Shown here piece after piece: positions 1-7,208 of a stretch of DNA of 14,932 nucleotides (position 1 is the first letter of the stretch; each line of letters opens with the position of its first letter). Made by a program: the position numbers and the translations under genes. The notes under the pieces are model-generated. The model made no database searches, was not told the DNA's origin, and was given only the letters and a program-made list of their open reading frames with translations. This DNA comes from Dehalococcoidia bacterium (GTDB lineage: Bacteria > Chloroflexota > Dehalococcoidia > SAR202 > UBA826): the NCBI GenBank assembly GCA_012965485.1, contig DTSF01000081.1:1-14932 (forward strand). The letters run 5' to 3'.

Positions 1-42
1 CTCTTAATGTGCATTACACAGCCCCCCATGCACCCTGGACTC
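1..42. repeat. 42-bp perfect inverted copy of 2555-2596 at the window edge
   Basis: Bases 1-42 equal the reverse complement of 2555-2596 with no mismatch; the match stops at 43. In the second copy the sequence encodes sulfatase residues about 186-200, including the conserved HYTAPHAPW segment, so that is the native location. The copy at the edge fuses by chance in frame to the ThDP-enzyme fragment. Most likely an inverted-chimera read or amplification artefact at a contig end, not a biological repeat. Confidence 0.85.
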
Positions 43-507
43 TCGTACGATAGGATTTTTTTTGAAGAGCCTAGAACCATGTTTAATTACGCTGGGCAAG
101 GTGCCCTTGGTATGGGATTTAGCGTGGGATTAGGAACTAAACTTGGCAGACCTGATAGGACGGCGGTGAGCTTACATGGTGATGGAGGGTTCCTTTATAC
201 CTGCGGGGAGTTGAATACAGCCGTAAGGCACAATATTCCATCGGTTAGCATTGTTTTGAACAATAACTGCATGGGGGCAGAAAAATCTCAACAAAAAGCT
301 TTGCACAACGAAAAATATGTGGGTGTTGACCTTGAGAACCCAAGGTTTGATAAGCTCGCAGAGGTTTTTGGAGCAAAAGGGTACTATGCGGAACACCCAT
401 CAGAGATAGCGGATGTGGTGAGCGAAGCAGTAAAAAGTAATATGCCGGCGGTAATTGAAATTCCAGTTCAGGAATATTTTCCCCCATCAGCACCGACTCC
501 TCGCTAG
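43..507 (+). CDS. Thiamine-diphosphate-dependent enzyme, C-terminal part (5' truncated)
   Basis: C-terminal (pyrimidine-partner/diphosphate-binding) domain of a ThDP enzyme of the acetolactate synthase / 2-oxoacid decarboxylase superfamily. The ThDP-Mg motif is visible: GDGG begins about 46 residues after base 43, and the closing NNN follows about 25 residues later (LNNNCMG). The preceding GQGALGMGFSVGLG stretch and the ending PAVIEIPVQEYFPPS are typical of the large, roughly 550-residue family members, so most of the gene is missing upstream. An open frame runs back to an ATG at 7, but bases 1-42 are an inverted copy of part of the sulfatase gene, so that ATG and its first 12 codons are not real; genuine coding appears to begin at the TCG codon at 43. 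TAG stop at 505-507. The enolase-family gene starts 31 bp downstream on the same strand, suggesting an operon. The substrate cannot be told; a 2-oxoacid is the family expectation. Confidence 0.85.
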   Translation, partial: SYDRIFFEEPRTMFNYAGQGALGMGFSVGLGTKLGRPDRTAVSLHGDGGFLYTCGELNTAVRHNIPSVSIVLNNNCMGAEKSQQKALHNEKYVGVDLENPRFDKLAEVFGAKGYYAEHPSEIADVVSEAVKSNMPAVIEIPVQEYFPPSAPTPR

Positions 508-526
508 AAGACGTCATAAATATTAA

Positions 527-532
527 AAGGAG
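527..532 (+). promoter_or_regulatory. Shine-Dalgarno AAGGAG deciding the GTG start of the enolase-family gene
   Basis: AAGGAG lies 6 nt before a GTG codon at 539-541. No ATG gives a better start, and the protein from this GTG begins right at the conserved N-terminal capping-domain sequence (KIEKLETFLW). This supports GTG as the genuine start. Confidence 0.75.
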
Positions 533-538
533 AACAGC

Positions 539-1681
539 GTGCCAAAGCCGACAAAAATTGAAAAACTGGAAACATTCTTATGGGATAGATGGTTACTTTT
601 AAAGATACATTGTGAAGATGGTACTGTTGGTATTGGCGAGGGAGGGGTGCATGGTTGGCAGCGACCCACCAAAACAATGATAGAAACGATGGAGGCATAT
701 CTACTAGGTCAAGACCCTCACAAAATCGAACACCATTATCAGTGGTTGTATCGTTCCTCTCATTTTATGGGCTCAGTTGTCCAGGGGGCTTTGTCAGCCA
801 TTGACATAGCGTTGTGGGACATAAAAGGAAAGAGATTAGGGGTGCCAATTTATGACCTAATGGGAGGTAAAACTAGAGATAGAGTTCGCTGTTATATGCA
901 CGTTGGATCAGGAGAGGGCGGTAGTGCAGAAGATTTGGCCAATGATGCTTTGGATGCCGTCAAAAAAGGCTATACGGCTGTAAGATTTTCGCCATTCCCA
1001 TCTGACTATTATTTACATAAATCATATAGTGGATGGGCAGATGAAGCGGTTAATAGGGTAGGAGCGGTACGGGAGATGGTCGGCCCTGATGTTGATGTGT
1101 GTGTTGAAATACATCGCCAAATGAATCCTGCTGAAAGTATTTCCTTAGGAAGGAGATTGGAACAATTCAATCCTTTTTTTTATGAAGATCCAATGCTCCC
1201 AGACAGTCCAAAAATCATGGGTGAAATAGCCGATAAATGTAATATTCCTATTGCAACCGGAGAGAGGTTCACCACAATTTTTGAGTATCAGCAGCTTTTA
1301 GAATCTAACGCAGTTTCCTACGTTCGTCCCGATCTTTGTCTGTGTGGAGGACTCAGCGGGTCCAAAAAAGTGGCTGCAATGGCTGAAGCAAACCATGTAA
1401 AAGTTATTCCTCATAACCCATTGTCACCCGTAAGTACGGCTGCGTGTGTCCAGCTAGATGCATGCATTCCAAATTTTGCTTTGCAAGAATATACAGGCGA
1501 AGATAAGCCCCCAAAGAGCGAATTGTTTGTGGAATCACTAGAGATGGTCGACGGCTATTTAACTGTGCCAGAGGGCCCGGGTTTGGGAATCCAAATAAAT
1601 GAGCACGCCTTATCTATGCCTGAAAACCCGAAAGTCCTAGATACTCCAATTGGATTCGATGGGTCAGTACAGGATCGATAG
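539..1681 (+). CDS. Mandelate racemase / muconate lactonizing enzyme family protein (sugar-acid dehydratase-like)
   Basis: Enolase-superfamily protein of 380 aa, the usual length. The N-terminal capping domain (about 1-120) is followed by a TIM barrel. Expected metal ligands are E190 (in CVEIHRQ), E216 (FYEDP) and E242 (TGERF). The catalytic His-Asp dyad would be H292 (PHNPLSP) with D265 (RPDLC). E317 (LQEY) closes the site, and H192 matches the extra acid/base His of galactonate/mannonate-type dehydratases. These enzymes abstract the proton alpha to a sugar-acid carboxylate and eliminate water to give a 2-keto-3-deoxy acid. The first metal ligand is Glu where characterised members normally have Asp. 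It starts with GTG after a good Shine-Dalgarno and follows the ThDP enzyme in an apparent operon. It converges on the sulfatase gene, 13 bp away, with no evident hairpin terminator. The family is certain; the substrate is not assignable from sequence. Confidence 0.9.
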   Translation: MPKPTKIEKLETFLWDRWLLLKIHCEDGTVGIGEGGVHGWQRPTKTMIETMEAYLLGQDPHKIEHHYQWLYRSSHFMGSVVQGALSAIDIALWDIKGKRLGVPIYDLMGGKTRDRVRCYMHVGSGEGGSAEDLANDALDAVKKGYTAVRFSPFPSDYYLHKSYSGWADEAVNRVGAVREMVGPDVDVCVEIHRQMNPAESISLGRRLEQFNPFFYEDPMLPDSPKIMGEIADKCNIPIATGERFTTIFEYQQLLESNAVSYVRPDLCLCGGLSGSKKVAAMAEANHVKVIPHNPLSPVSTAACVQLDACIPNFALQEYTGEDKPPKSELFVESLEMVDGYLTVPEGPGLGIQINEHALSMPENPKVLDTPIGFDGSVQDR

Positions 1682-1694
1682 AATTTTTGAAACG

Positions 1695-3152
1695 CTAACT
1701 TTGACTGAAATATACGACGTCGTCAGCAAAAGGTTTATCACTGCTTTTAATTAAACCGATTTGCCCTCTACCTGTGACCAAGTTTTTCCGGCCATCCATA
1801 GTAGGATCGATATATCTGTCATACCAAGCCTCTAGTTGGTTCCATAAAGCTTCCGCGATTCCACCGTAGGTGCCTGATGTATCAAATAAATTGTTCTCTT
1901 CATCCGGATCATTTTCTAGGTCGTATAATTCATTATCCCCAATGTCGTACCTATGGACGTATTTCCACTTTTTGGTACGAATCATTCGGGTTGGCCCGTA
2001 TTCGTCCAAAACATAGACGGGTTTGTCCGGCCCGAACTCTTTTCCTTCTAACAAATTAATAAAACTTCTTCCAGGAAGATTTTCGGTATTTTCTGGCTTT
2101 AATCCAACATAATCTAAAAGGGTAGGGCTGAAATCGTATTGGCTTAGTAGTTCATCACAGGTCGAATTTTCAGGAACATGCCCTGGTCTCGAAATGAGAG
2201 CAGGTATTTTGACTGCGGTATCAAACATATTAGGCGGGTACGTCCCGTTACCTTTTCCCCATATGCCGTGATGTCCCATATTCATGCCGTTATCGGCCGT
2301 GAAAATGATAAGAGTGTTGCTCCTAAGGTTGTTTTCCTCGAGCCAATCGATCATTCGTCCTATATTTCTATCCATTTCTTCTATTGCTGTGAAATACCCG
2401 CTTAATGCTATTTTCCTACCTTCTTCGTCATTACCAATAGTCGCAGCTCCAGCCTCTTTATCCAGCTGTTTTGGGTGTATTGGTAGATCAGGTGTAGATA
2501 TAAATTGGCTTTGGTCGTAGAAACTATCAAATTTTTCCTTCGGGTGATTTTCACGAGTCCAGGGTGCATGGGGGGCTGTGTAATGCACATTAAGAGAAAA
2601 AGGAGAATCGGAACTTAATTGTTTTTCAAGAAATGAAAGAGCATTATCTGTAATTATGTCTGTCACATACTCGGTTGGTTGGTAAAGCTCACCGTTTTCA
2701 ATCATAGGTGCTTTGTAGTACGGACCACCTCCAGAGGCGTGAACGTTCCAATACTCAAAATCAAACTGAGGTAATTGAGCATTTCCAAGGTGCCATTTTC
2801 CACTCAAACCGCAGCAGTAACCACTCTCTGATAATTTCTCGATGTAGGAGGTTCGTCCCTCCATATAAGTTATCTCAGCTCCGTCTTTTTCAATAAAATT
2901 AGAATTGCCTTTCCTCAGAAAGTCTTGAACTCCGTGTTGGGAGGGGATCTCTCCAGTCAGTATCGTCGCACGTGCTGGGGAACACACAGGAGAAGCGCAG
3001 AAAAAATTTTCAAACTTTATTCCAGTTTTGGCTAGACGATCTAGATTAGGGGTAGACAGATCCGCATTATCTGCACATCCCATCGCCCAAGCTCCTTGGT
3101 CGTCGCTCAATATGAAGAGTATGTTTGGTTTATCAGAATTCCGGCTTGCCAT
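1695..3152 (-). CDS. Type I (formylglycine-dependent) sulfatase
   Basis: Alkaline-phosphatase-fold sulfatase, 485 aa. The N-terminus NILFILSDDQG supplies the metal-binding Asp pair D17/D18. The signature C57-S-P-A-R61 contains the Cys converted to formylglycine, followed by ATILTG. GKWHLG (K119, H121), HYTAPHAPW (about 190-198), TADNG (D287, N288) and GHHGIWGKG (K300) complete the active site. It hydrolyses a sulfate ester; candidates range from aryl or choline sulfate to monosaccharide sulfates, and sequence alone does not choose. There is no signal peptide, so it should act in the cytoplasm on an imported substrate. The Cys-type motif requires a maturase or formylglycine-generating enzyme, which is not in this window. 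The ATG is preceded by AGAGGT about 6 nt upstream. The gene lies 3 nt after the Gfo/Idh/MocA gene, so the two are almost certainly cotranscribed. Confidence 0.93.
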   Translation of the reverse strand: MASRNSDKPNILFILSDDQGAWAMGCADNADLSTPNLDRLAKTGIKFENFFCASPVCSPARATILTGEIPSQHGVQDFLRKGNSNFIEKDGAEITYMEGRTSYIEKLSESGYCCGLSGKWHLGNAQLPQFDFEYWNVHASGGGPYYKAPMIENGELYQPTEYVTDIITDNALSFLEKQLSSDSPFSLNVHYTAPHAPWTRENHPKEKFDSFYDQSQFISTPDLPIHPKQLDKEAGAATIGNDEEGRKIALSGYFTAIEEMDRNIGRMIDWLEENNLRSNTLIIFTADNGMNMGHHGIWGKGNGTYPPNMFDTAVKIPALISRPGHVPENSTCDELLSQYDFSPTLLDYVGLKPENTENLPGRSFINLLEGKEFGPDKPVYVLDEYGPTRMIRTKKWKYVHRYDIGDNELYDLENDPDEENNLFDTSGTYGGIAEALWNQLEAWYDRYIDPTMDGRKNLVTGRGQIGLIKSSDKPFADDVVYFSQS

Positions 3153-3155
3153 TTA

Positions 3156-4214
3156 CTACCTCTCTTTTATATAGACAGTGGCTTCATTGTCGGATGATTC
3201 GTACATTGCCAAAGCTACCTGCAGCACTTGAGATGAGAAATTTATATCCATATCAGGTGATTCTTTTTTTATAATTGAGTCTATGAAGGCTCTTGCAGCT
3301 CCTTTAAATCCTTCTATCCAATCAGACGGTACACTGTATGAAGTTGTTTCATCACCTTTAACTAATACAACAGGAGGCATATCGAGTAATTCACCGGTAC
3401 ATCTGGTGACCCAGATTGTGCCTTTCGGGCCTATAATCTCAAAAAATTCGTCGGCATTGTAATATTTTCCTTTAATAGGCATTTGACTTGCAGAAGAATA
3501 ATCGATTGTTATCAAACAATCTTTGTCTTTTACTTTCATGACAGCAGCGCTTGGCGTATCCGCAAGAAAATCATCGGTCCTTGTCACTATACTGGTCACT
3601 TTCTCTACATTTCCGACCCATGATATTGCAGTGGCGTATTTGTGCCAGCCATCGTCATAAAGCATGCCTCCGGGGTTTTTTGAAGGGTCCCTTCGCCAGA
3701 CGTAAGCGTCTTTTTCAGGCCTAATCATTGTCTCTGATCCCAACCCCCTAATAGTCCTGATCCTAACGAGAGAAGGTGTTCCGATAGCGTCATCCTGAAT
3801 AAGTTCCTTAGCTTTTAAAATAGGGGGGTAATAGAGAAAGTTTTCAGTTACTCTGAAAATCCTGTCATTCTTTTGTACAGCTTCTCGAATTTGTCTTACT
3901 TCTTCCATGGATGTTGCTATCGGTTTCTGACACGATATATGTTTTCCTGAATCGAGCCCTGAAATAATTTGTGAGGCATGCAGGTGGGTAGGGGATAGAA
4001 GCTCAACAGCGTCCACAGAGTCATCGGCCAAGAGATTGTCGTAGTTAGTATAAATTCGTGGGTCGATTTGCCATTCTTTTGCTTTCGAAATCGCTCGAGT
4101 TTCGTCAAGGTCACAAAGAGCTACTATCTCGCAGTCTGGATGTTCCAAATAACCTGGCACGTTGAGTTGAGATATTGTTCCGCAACCTACTATTGCTAAT
4201 CTGACTTTAGACAT
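3156..4214 (-). CDS. Gfo/Idh/MocA family NAD(P)-dependent oxidoreductase
   Basis: 352-aa two-domain dehydrogenase. The N-terminal Rossmann fold shows IVGCGTIS (residues 8-15) for NAD(P). The family EKP lysine motif appears as QKP (K97). The C-terminal alpha/beta domain carries the catalytic-type segment GGMLYDDGWHK (D188, H191). Family members oxidise sugar, inositol or related hydroxyl groups. Its placement directly upstream of the sulfatase (3-nt gap) suggests a shared substrate, perhaps a sulfated sugar; that is inference. The frame can be extended 9 nt to a GTG at 4223, but the Shine-Dalgarno-like AAGGG would then abut the start codon. From the ATG at 4214 the spacing is about 8 nt, so ATG is preferred. 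TAG stop. Confidence 0.9.
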   Translation of the reverse strand: MSKVRLAIVGCGTISQLNVPGYLEHPDCEIVALCDLDETRAISKAKEWQIDPRIYTNYDNLLADDSVDAVELLSPTHLHASQIISGLDSGKHISCQKPIATSMEEVRQIREAVQKNDRIFRVTENFLYYPPILKAKELIQDDAIGTPSLVRIRTIRGLGSETMIRPEKDAYVWRRDPSKNPGGMLYDDGWHKYATAISWVGNVEKVTSIVTRTDDFLADTPSAAVMKVKDKDCLITIDYSSASQMPIKGKYYNADEFFEIIGPKGTIWVTRCTGELLDMPPVVLVKGDETTSYSVPSDWIEGFKGAARAFIDSIIKKESPDMDINFSSQVLQVALAMYESSDNEATVYIKER

Positions 4215-4311
4215 AACACTCACCCTTACAATTCGTTGGATTGGTTTTTTCCCCTTTGTGACATATTACTATTTATAGAGATAGCATTTAAATCCAAGTA
4301 GGTAGGAAAAC
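4215..4311. promoter_or_regulatory. Divergent promoter region between the oxidoreductase-sulfatase pair and the PPOX-fold gene
   Basis: This 97-bp gap separates two divergent genes, so it must carry promoters for both. It is AT-rich around 4262-4280. On the minus strand a weak TTGGAT / TAAATA pair with about 16-bp spacing can be drawn; no convincing -35/-10 pair was found for the plus strand. No strong operator palindrome was seen. Confidence 0.35.
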
Positions 4312-4725
4312 ATGGTTAATTTAAGCAAGACGGCAGATATATTTTTGAGTCAAACCCAGATAGCAGTGATCAGTACTGTAGGTACGAATAGTCGCCCTCA
4401 TTCTGTTCCAATATGGTACGAGTGGGACGGTGATCATGCCTTTATGTTCACTGGTGTAAACACTTTGAAATGGAAAAATTTGTCTAATAACCCATACGCT
4501 AGCTTGTGTGTAGATTTCAGGGAACCACCTTACAGGTCGGTTGTTGTACGTGGCAAAGTAAAGGAAATAAAGAAACCTCTTCATGATTTTGTTAAGAAAA
4601 TGGCTATTCGATATTACGGACCAGATGAGGGAAGTGAATTTGCTAAGTCATATCCGGATGACAAAAAGGGTGTGGTGATATTTCAATTAATCCCTGACAA
4701 AATCATTGAGGAGTTGGGAGGTTAG
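4312..4725 (+). CDS. PPOX-class (pyridoxamine 5'-phosphate oxidase-like, possibly F420-dependent) small flavoprotein
   Basis: 137-aa protein with the split-barrel pattern of the pyridoxamine-phosphate-oxidase/FMN-binding superfamily. An N-terminal helix is followed by IAVISTVGTNSRPHSVPIWYEWDG, a length and pattern typical of actinobacterial and Chloroflexota F420-dependent PPOX-class enzymes. The second half has ASLCVDFREPPYRSVVVRGKVKEI and the C-terminal VVIFQLIPDKI. Such proteins bind FMN or F420 (or heme in some branches) and reduce or oxidise small molecules; the true substrate is unknown. The start is set by GTAGGTAGGAAAAC immediately before the ATG. It is monocistronic: divergent from the Gfo/Idh/MocA gene and convergent (33-bp gap) with the racemase gene. 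Whether the cofactor is F420 or FMN cannot be decided here. Confidence 0.8.
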   Translation: MVNLSKTADIFLSQTQIAVISTVGTNSRPHSVPIWYEWDGDHAFMFTGVNTLKWKNLSNNPYASLCVDFREPPYRSVVVRGKVKEIKKPLHDFVKKMAIRYYGPDEGSEFAKSYPDDKKGVVIFQLIPDKIIEELGG

Positions 4726-4758
4726 TTTAATCGCGGTGCGAAATTCATATGGTGAGGG

Positions 4759-5952
4759 CTAATTGAATATTATTTCCGAATTTATCAGGCTTTTGATTTC
4801 ATTGGCAGAGTACCCCATTTCCCTAAGAATATTTTCAGAGTCTGCCCCGGGGATCGTTCCAAGTTTTCTAATTGAACTAGGAGTATTCATCAACTTTGAT
4901 CCAAATCCCACTTGAGTTATCACAGTCTCATCTACTGTACCTGCTTGAATGAACATGTCTCTGGCTTTGACATGTGGGTCCTCTAGCACTTCATTGAAAT
5001 CATAAACGGGTGCTGCTGCTACGTCTTCAGTTTGCCTGAACAAATCCCACCACTCATCCCGTTTCTTGGTCTTGAACATAGTTTGCAATTCACTCATTAT
5101 TACTTCGTATTGATCAGTATCATGTTGACTGTCCAAGAATTGATCTAACTTCAGTGTTCTGCAGAGATTTCGCCAGAAATTGGGCTCTATGCAACCAAGA
5201 CTTATATATTTACCGTCTTCGCATTCAAAAACGTTGTAATAAGGTGCACCTCCATTCAGAGTCATCTGTCCGGGTTTTGGGGCCTCTCCAGACTTAAAAT
5301 ATTCTCCAGATATTGCCGATAAAAGATAGGTGACACCATCTGACATGGCTATATCTATTTTCTGACCTTCCCCTGTATTTGATCGGGAAAAAAGTGCGCA
5401 AACTATTGAGAATGCGGCGTTCATACCTCCTGCTGCAAAATCAGCAATAAGGTTGTATGGAATTGAAGGTTTGCCATTCTCACTGCCAATTAACCCCAGA
5501 GCCCCCCCAACTGAGATATAGTTGATATCGTGTCCAACTAGATCCTTGTAGGGTCCGGTCTGTCCGTACCCGGATATAGAACAATAAATTATTGACGGAT
5601 TAATTTCCTTTATTGTTTCGTAACCGCAACCCAGTCGAGTTACTACTTCGGGTCTGAATCCTTCTAGGAAAACATCAGCGTCTTGGCAGAGTTGGTGAAG
5701 TATCTTGATGCCTTCCTCTTTTTTTAAGTCTAGTACGATGCTTCTCTTATTTCGGTTTAAGGGGTTGGTTGCAGCGTTTTTGCGGTTTTGGGGGTCATTT
5801 ACGGTTTTAGAGGCTATTATTCTGGCCGTGGGAGGTGCCTCTACTTTTATTACATCTGCACCCATGTCACCAAGCATCATGGAACAAAATGGTCCAGGAG
5901 CCATTCTGCTTAAATCAACTATTTTTATTCCGTCCAATGCGCTTTTTGTCAT
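4759..5952 (-). CDS. CaiB/BaiF family protein, alpha-methylacyl-CoA racemase type
   Basis: Family III CoA-transferase fold, 397 aa. It shows the complete catalytic set of alpha-methylacyl-CoA racemases (AMACR/MCR): H141 in GHDINY, D171 in NLIADFAAGG and E256 in GCIEPNF. Ordinary CoA-transferases of this fold use the Asp of the GHD-type motif as a nucleophile instead. The N-terminal VDLSRMAPGPFCSMMLGDMGADVIKVE and KRSIVLDLK are the CoA-binding signatures. Expected role: epimerisation of 2-methyl-branched acyl-CoA at C2 in the cytoplasm, making the isomer usable by an acyl-CoA dehydrogenase. The ATG at 5952 overlaps the upstream TGA by one base (TGATG), implying translational coupling; a TTG three bases earlier is less likely. 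It is the last gene of the run beginning with the acyl-CoA dehydrogenase. A bile-acid-type epimerase is the main alternative. Confidence 0.85.
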   Translation of the reverse strand: MTKSALDGIKIVDLSRMAPGPFCSMMLGDMGADVIKVEAPPTARIIASKTVNDPQNRKNAATNPLNRNKRSIVLDLKKEEGIKILHQLCQDADVFLEGFRPEVVTRLGCGYETIKEINPSIIYCSISGYGQTGPYKDLVGHDINYISVGGALGLIGSENGKPSIPYNLIADFAAGGMNAAFSIVCALFSRSNTGEGQKIDIAMSDGVTYLLSAISGEYFKSGEAPKPGQMTLNGGAPYYNVFECEDGKYISLGCIEPNFWRNLCRTLKLDQFLDSQHDTDQYEVIMSELQTMFKTKKRDEWWDLFRQTEDVAAAPVYDFNEVLEDPHVKARDMFIQAGTVDETVITQVGFGSKLMNTPSSIRKLGTIPGADSENILREMGYSANEIKSLINSEIIFN

Positions 5953-7208
5953 CAAAAAGATTGCTCCAATATGCCTTCAAGTAGTAAATCGGCTACTTCT
6001 GAAGGGTCCATAGAAAGTATTTCTTCAAGGATCTCCAAATTGTGTTCGCCAATCATCGCCTGTGCGCGGCTTAGATGCCCAGGGGTTTTTGAAAGTTGGA
6101 ACTGCAGCCCATCGTATGGCATAGGACCAATTTCCGTGTGCTGTAGCCATTGAAAAAATCCCATATGTTCAAGGTGAGGATCGTCCCACATATCGGATTG
6201 GCTTTGTACCATGCCAGACGGGATTTTGTGACTCTGAAGTAATTTCATAACGTATCTCGATTCATGCTGGGAAGTCCATTCGGTAATTAAATGATCAATG
6301 TGGTCTCTATTTGCTTTTCGCTCTGTTAAATTCTGTTTGTATATTGCTTCGTGCAAACCTAAAATTTTTGAAAATTCTAACCATTGTGGTTCAGATTCTA
6401 TAGCTATTGCCACCCATGATTCTTCTGTGTCAGTAAGGGATCTTTTTTGGTTGAGGCATCGATAGATGCCATGTGGGTACATTCCATCATCTTCATTCCC
6501 CATTCGGCCTAGAATTGAGCCATCTTCGTTGTATTTCATGATATGTGGCGCTAAGAAATGCATAGCTCCTTCATATTGTGAAAGGTCAATATGCTGACCT
6601 TTTCCATGTCGATCCCTATAATCGAGCGCAGCAACTATGGATCCGAAGGCGATAGGAGGGTTAAGGAAATCAGAATATGCGCCATAAGGCCCGGCAGGAC
6701 TTTTATCAGGCCACCCTGTGATTTCATAAAATCCAGCCATCGCTCCAGCAAGTTGGCCATAACCTGCAAAATTTTTGTGGGGTCCAAATTGTCCCATTAA
6801 GCAGGTACTAAAATAAATAACATTAGGCCTTATTTTTATTACAGAAGTGTAGTCGAGTCCCCATGATTTCATAACTCGTGGTGTAAAACTTTCTGCTATC
6901 ACGTCGGGTTGCCATTCAATTATGAGATTTTTGACTAGTTCTAAAGATCGTGGGAGCGATAGATTAAGTCCCAGATTTCTCTTACTTGAGTTGTAATTGC
7001 CGCTGAACTGACTTCTATTTATGCCCGGTATGCCGTCCTTAAATGGTTGCGCGCCTCTTAGAACGTCAGGTCTACTAACGGACTCTATTTTGATTACGTC
7101 AGCTCCGTGGTCGGCGAGGTATTTAGTTGTGATTGGGCCTACACCAACCCAGGTGAAATCTAAAACTTTTAGACCGTCGAAGAGGGCGTTTTGAACGTTA
7201 TCAGACAC
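5952..7208 (-). CDS. CaiB/BaiF CoA-transferase family protein with an apparently missing catalytic Asp
   Basis: Family III CoA-transferase homologue, 418 aa, the usual length. The N-terminus GLKVLDFTWVGVGPITTKYLADHGADVIKIES matches the CoA-binding half. KRNLGLNLSLP, PDVIAESFTPRVMKSWGLDY and HGKGQHIDLSQYE are family landmarks. At the position of the nucleophilic Asp (GHD in the downstream paralogue, STD in the upstream one) it reads GYGQ, with G151 where Asp is expected. It may thus be a non-catalytic or regulatory subunit, or use another residue. Its GTG start shares one base with the upstream gene's TAG stop (TAGTG), with GGGAG about 8 nt before it. This coupling fits a heteromeric enzyme such as succinyl-CoA:benzylsuccinate CoA-transferase BbsEF, built from two family III subunits. 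The pairing is inference. The only TGA stop in the window ends this gene. Confidence 0.85.
   Translation of the reverse strand: MSDNVQNALFDGLKVLDFTWVGVGPITTKYLADHGADVIKIESVSRPDVLRGAQPFKDGIPGINRSQFSGNYNSSKRNLGLNLSLPRSLELVKNLIIEWQPDVIAESFTPRVMKSWGLDYTSVIKIRPNVIYFSTCLMGQFGPHKNFAGYGQLAGAMAGFYEITGWPDKSPAGPYGAYSDFLNPPIAFGSIVAALDYRDRHGKGQHIDLSQYEGAMHFLAPHIMKYNEDGSILGRMGNEDDGMYPHGIYRCLNQKRSLTDTEESWVAIAIESEPQWLEFSKILGLHEAIYKQNLTERKANRDHIDHLITEWTSQHESRYVMKLLQSHKIPSGMVQSQSDMWDDPHLEHMGFFQWLQHTEIGPMPYDGLQFQLSKTPGHLSRAQAMIGEHNLEILEEILSMDPSEVADLLLEGILEQSF

Noticed and set aside
7..42. ATG at 7 as the start of the ThDP-enzyme gene
   Set aside because: The codons from 7 to 42 belong to the inverted copy of sulfatase sequence, and the protein family needs several hundred further N-terminal residues.
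1682..1694. Terminator between the convergent enolase and sulfatase genes
   Set aside because: The 13-bp gap has no inverted repeat or U-tract; the other convergent gaps (4726-4758, 13587-13603) also show none.
2408..2590. Minus-strand open frame sharing its first 12 residues with the window start
   Set aside because: It lies out of frame inside the well-supported sulfatase gene; the shared residues only reflect the 42-bp inverted copy.
4215..4223. GTG at 4223 as the start of the Gfo/Idh/MocA gene
   Set aside because: The AAGGG ribosome site would directly touch this codon; it is well spaced for the ATG at 4214.
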